Shown here in pieces: positions 6,501 through 7,561 of a DNA stretch of 7,561 nucleotides (within the stretch, counting starts at the first letter, position 1; each line of letters starts with the position of its first letter). Position numbers and translations under genes: made by a program. Under the pieces are notes generated by a model. The model was not told where the DNA came from, searched no databases, and saw only the letters and a program-made list of their open reading frames with translations. Source of the stretch: Opitutia bacterium (GTDB lineage Bacteria > Verrucomicrobiota > Verrucomicrobiia > Opitutales > Seribacteraceae); contig JABHOU010000343.1 in assembly GCA_018695085.1 (NCBI GenBank), forward strand, positions 1 to 7,561. Reading direction: 5' to 3'.

Positions 6501-6533
6501 TTGCGAGTCGAACTTGTTCTTGAAAGAGAGTCG
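6494..6533. repeat. Two 17-bp direct repeats with a 23-bp period
   Basis: TTCTTGATTGCGAGTCG (6494-6510) and TTCTTGAAAGAGAGTCG (6517-6533) agree at 14 of 17 bases. The conserved blocks are TTCTTGA and GAGTCG, with the changes between them. A period of about two helical turns resembles tandem half-sites of an activator such as those of the AraC family. No third copy follows. Confidence 0.45.
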
Positions 6534-6547
6534 CTTGTTGCAAGCGA
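6531..6547. promoter_or_regulatory. Perfect 7-bp inverted repeat before the dehydrogenase start
   Basis: TCGCTTG-TTG-CAAGCGA is a perfect inverted repeat ending 26 bases before the ATG at 6574. It may be an operator or a small hairpin in the leader RNA. No T-run follows, so it is not a terminator. It overlaps the end of the second direct repeat. Confidence 0.4.
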
Positions 6548-6573
6548 TTCCGTTAAGTATTCACGAATAAACC

Positions 6574-7561
6574 AATGAAAGCCTTACAACTTACAGCTCC
6601 AAAAGAATTCAAAGCCATAGAGATCGACGAACCCGAACAACCGGGTCCGGGACAAGCTCTTATCCGAACTTCTCGAATGGGAATTTGCGGAACCGACGTA
6701 AGCTGCTATCTGGGAAAATTTCCTTTTTTCGATTACCCGCGCATCCCCGGGCACGAACTGGGAGTCGAGGTAGTTGCCGTCGGCGAAGGAGTCGACAACG
6801 TCAAAGCGGGAGACCGATGCAGCGTGGAGCCGTACCTAAATTGCGGAGAATGCCACGCATGCTCAAAGGGCCAAGTCAACTGCTGTGAAAGTCTCAAGGT
6901 GTTTGGGGTAATGATGAACGGTGGACTTTGCGAAAGATCGCTCATTCGGGCCGACAAGCTGCATCCGTCGGATAAGCTGAGCTACGAGCAGCTCGCGCTG
7001 GTCGAGACTCTAGCCATCGGTTGCCATGCCACGGACAGGGGCGCTCCGGAAGAGGGGCAACACGTTTTGGTTATAGGAGCGGGTCCCATCGGGCTCGCCA
7101 CCATAGAGTTCACACGCCTCACGGGTGCCGAAATCACCGTAATGGATATGTCGGAGGAGCGACTGAATTTCTGTCGAGACACCTACGGGATCGAAAACCT
7201 AGTAACCTTCAAGGGGGATGGCTCTGAGCTGGAGCTCATCAAAAGAATTACGGACGGGAACCTCTTCGACGTCGTGACGGATGCCACGGGAAACAACCGA
7301 TCTATGTCCAACGCCATGGAATACGTAGCACACACGGGCTCGCTCGTATACGTCGGCATCACAACGCAGGAAATATCCTTCGTCCACCCCGCCTTGCATC
7401 GAAAGGAGATGAATCTTCTCGCCTCGCGCAATGCCCTGCCCCGTGATTTCCCGAGGATCATCGGACTGATCGAGGACGGGACTATAAACACCGATCCGTG
7501 GATAACTCATCGCGTCCCCTTCGACGAAATCGCCGAACGCTTCGATTCCCTTACCAGACCC
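6574..7561 (+). CDS. Zinc-dependent medium-chain dehydrogenase (sorbitol/threonine dehydrogenase-like), 3'-truncated
   Basis: 329 codons are present with no stop; comparison with the usual length of about 340 suggests only a short tail is missing. It would oxidise a secondary hydroxyl of a polyol, sugar or sugar acid with NAD. The N-terminal GroES-like domain has GICGTD at 36-41 (catalytic zinc ligand Cys38) and PGHE at 58-61 (His60, Glu61). The four structural-zinc cysteines are at 90, 93, 96 and 104 or 103. Glu144 in LVETLAIG matches the polyol-dehydrogenase zinc/water ligand. The Rossmann motif GAGPIG is at 168-173, and Asp191 at the end of the second strand favours NAD over NADP. LASRNALPRDFPRII and WITHRVPFDE near the end are typical of this subgroup. 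Substrate not identifiable; L-galactonate, fucose or threonine-type dehydrogenases are possible. The ATG has no Shine-Dalgarno site. Confidence 0.92.

Noticed and set aside
1..7561. Search for a defence system, phage, transposon or CRISPR signature
   Set aside because: No transposase, integrase, terminal inverted repeats, repeat-spacer array or nuclease/toxin gene is visible. The VWA-LRR-FGE lipoprotein alone does not justify a defence-system call.

Overview
The window carries eight protein-coding genes and no rRNA, tRNA, CRISPR array, integrase or insertion sequence that I can see. The protein families suggest a member of the PVC superphylum, most likely Verrucomicrobiota (Opitutae-like). 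The indicators are a twin-arginine-exported Gfo/Idh/MocA oxidoreductase with a WDP...RKRRKQWYRI type tail, internalin-style leucine-rich repeats joined to an FGE/SUMF1-like domain, and weak use of Shine-Dalgarno sites. This assignment is inferred from protein style, not from a marker gene.

Layout. Bases 1-1608 (+) hold a compact housekeeping cluster. It has the 3' part of a DisA_N-type diadenylate cyclase gene, then nadD (NAD synthesis) one base after its stop, then rsfS (ribosome silencing factor). The nadD-rsfS pair is a common bacterial arrangement. After a 129-bp gap, bases 1738-3030 (+) encode the secreted oxidoreductase. It converges on a minus-strand block across a 109-bp G+C-rich, low-complexity spacer built from GCTCC/CGG words.

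The minus-strand block reads, in transcription order, a RidA-family protein (6413-5955), a YdcF/DUF218 membrane-anchored protein (5927-5253) and a 670-residue lipoprotein (5152-3140). The first two are 27 bp apart. The lipoprotein may be in the same operon but also has its own candidate promoter in the gap before it. From 6574 (+) a zinc-dependent medium-chain dehydrogenase is transcribed divergently from the RidA gene and runs off the window. The 160-bp divergent spacer is rich in repeats and palindromes that look like regulator sites.

The most unusual object is the lipoprotein. Its von Willebrand factor A (VWA) domain appears circularly permuted: the C-terminal half, with the LLTDG motif, comes before the N-terminal half, with the DxSxS MIDAS motif. 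The MIDAS-Thr segment GT-x-IGGAL-xx-SIN occurs at both outer ends, as expected from permutation by duplication and truncation. The permuted VWA is followed by leucine-rich repeats and an FGE-like domain lacking the copper-binding cysteine pair. Together with the neighbouring YdcF-type protein this suggests an envelope function, but no specific pathway can be assigned.
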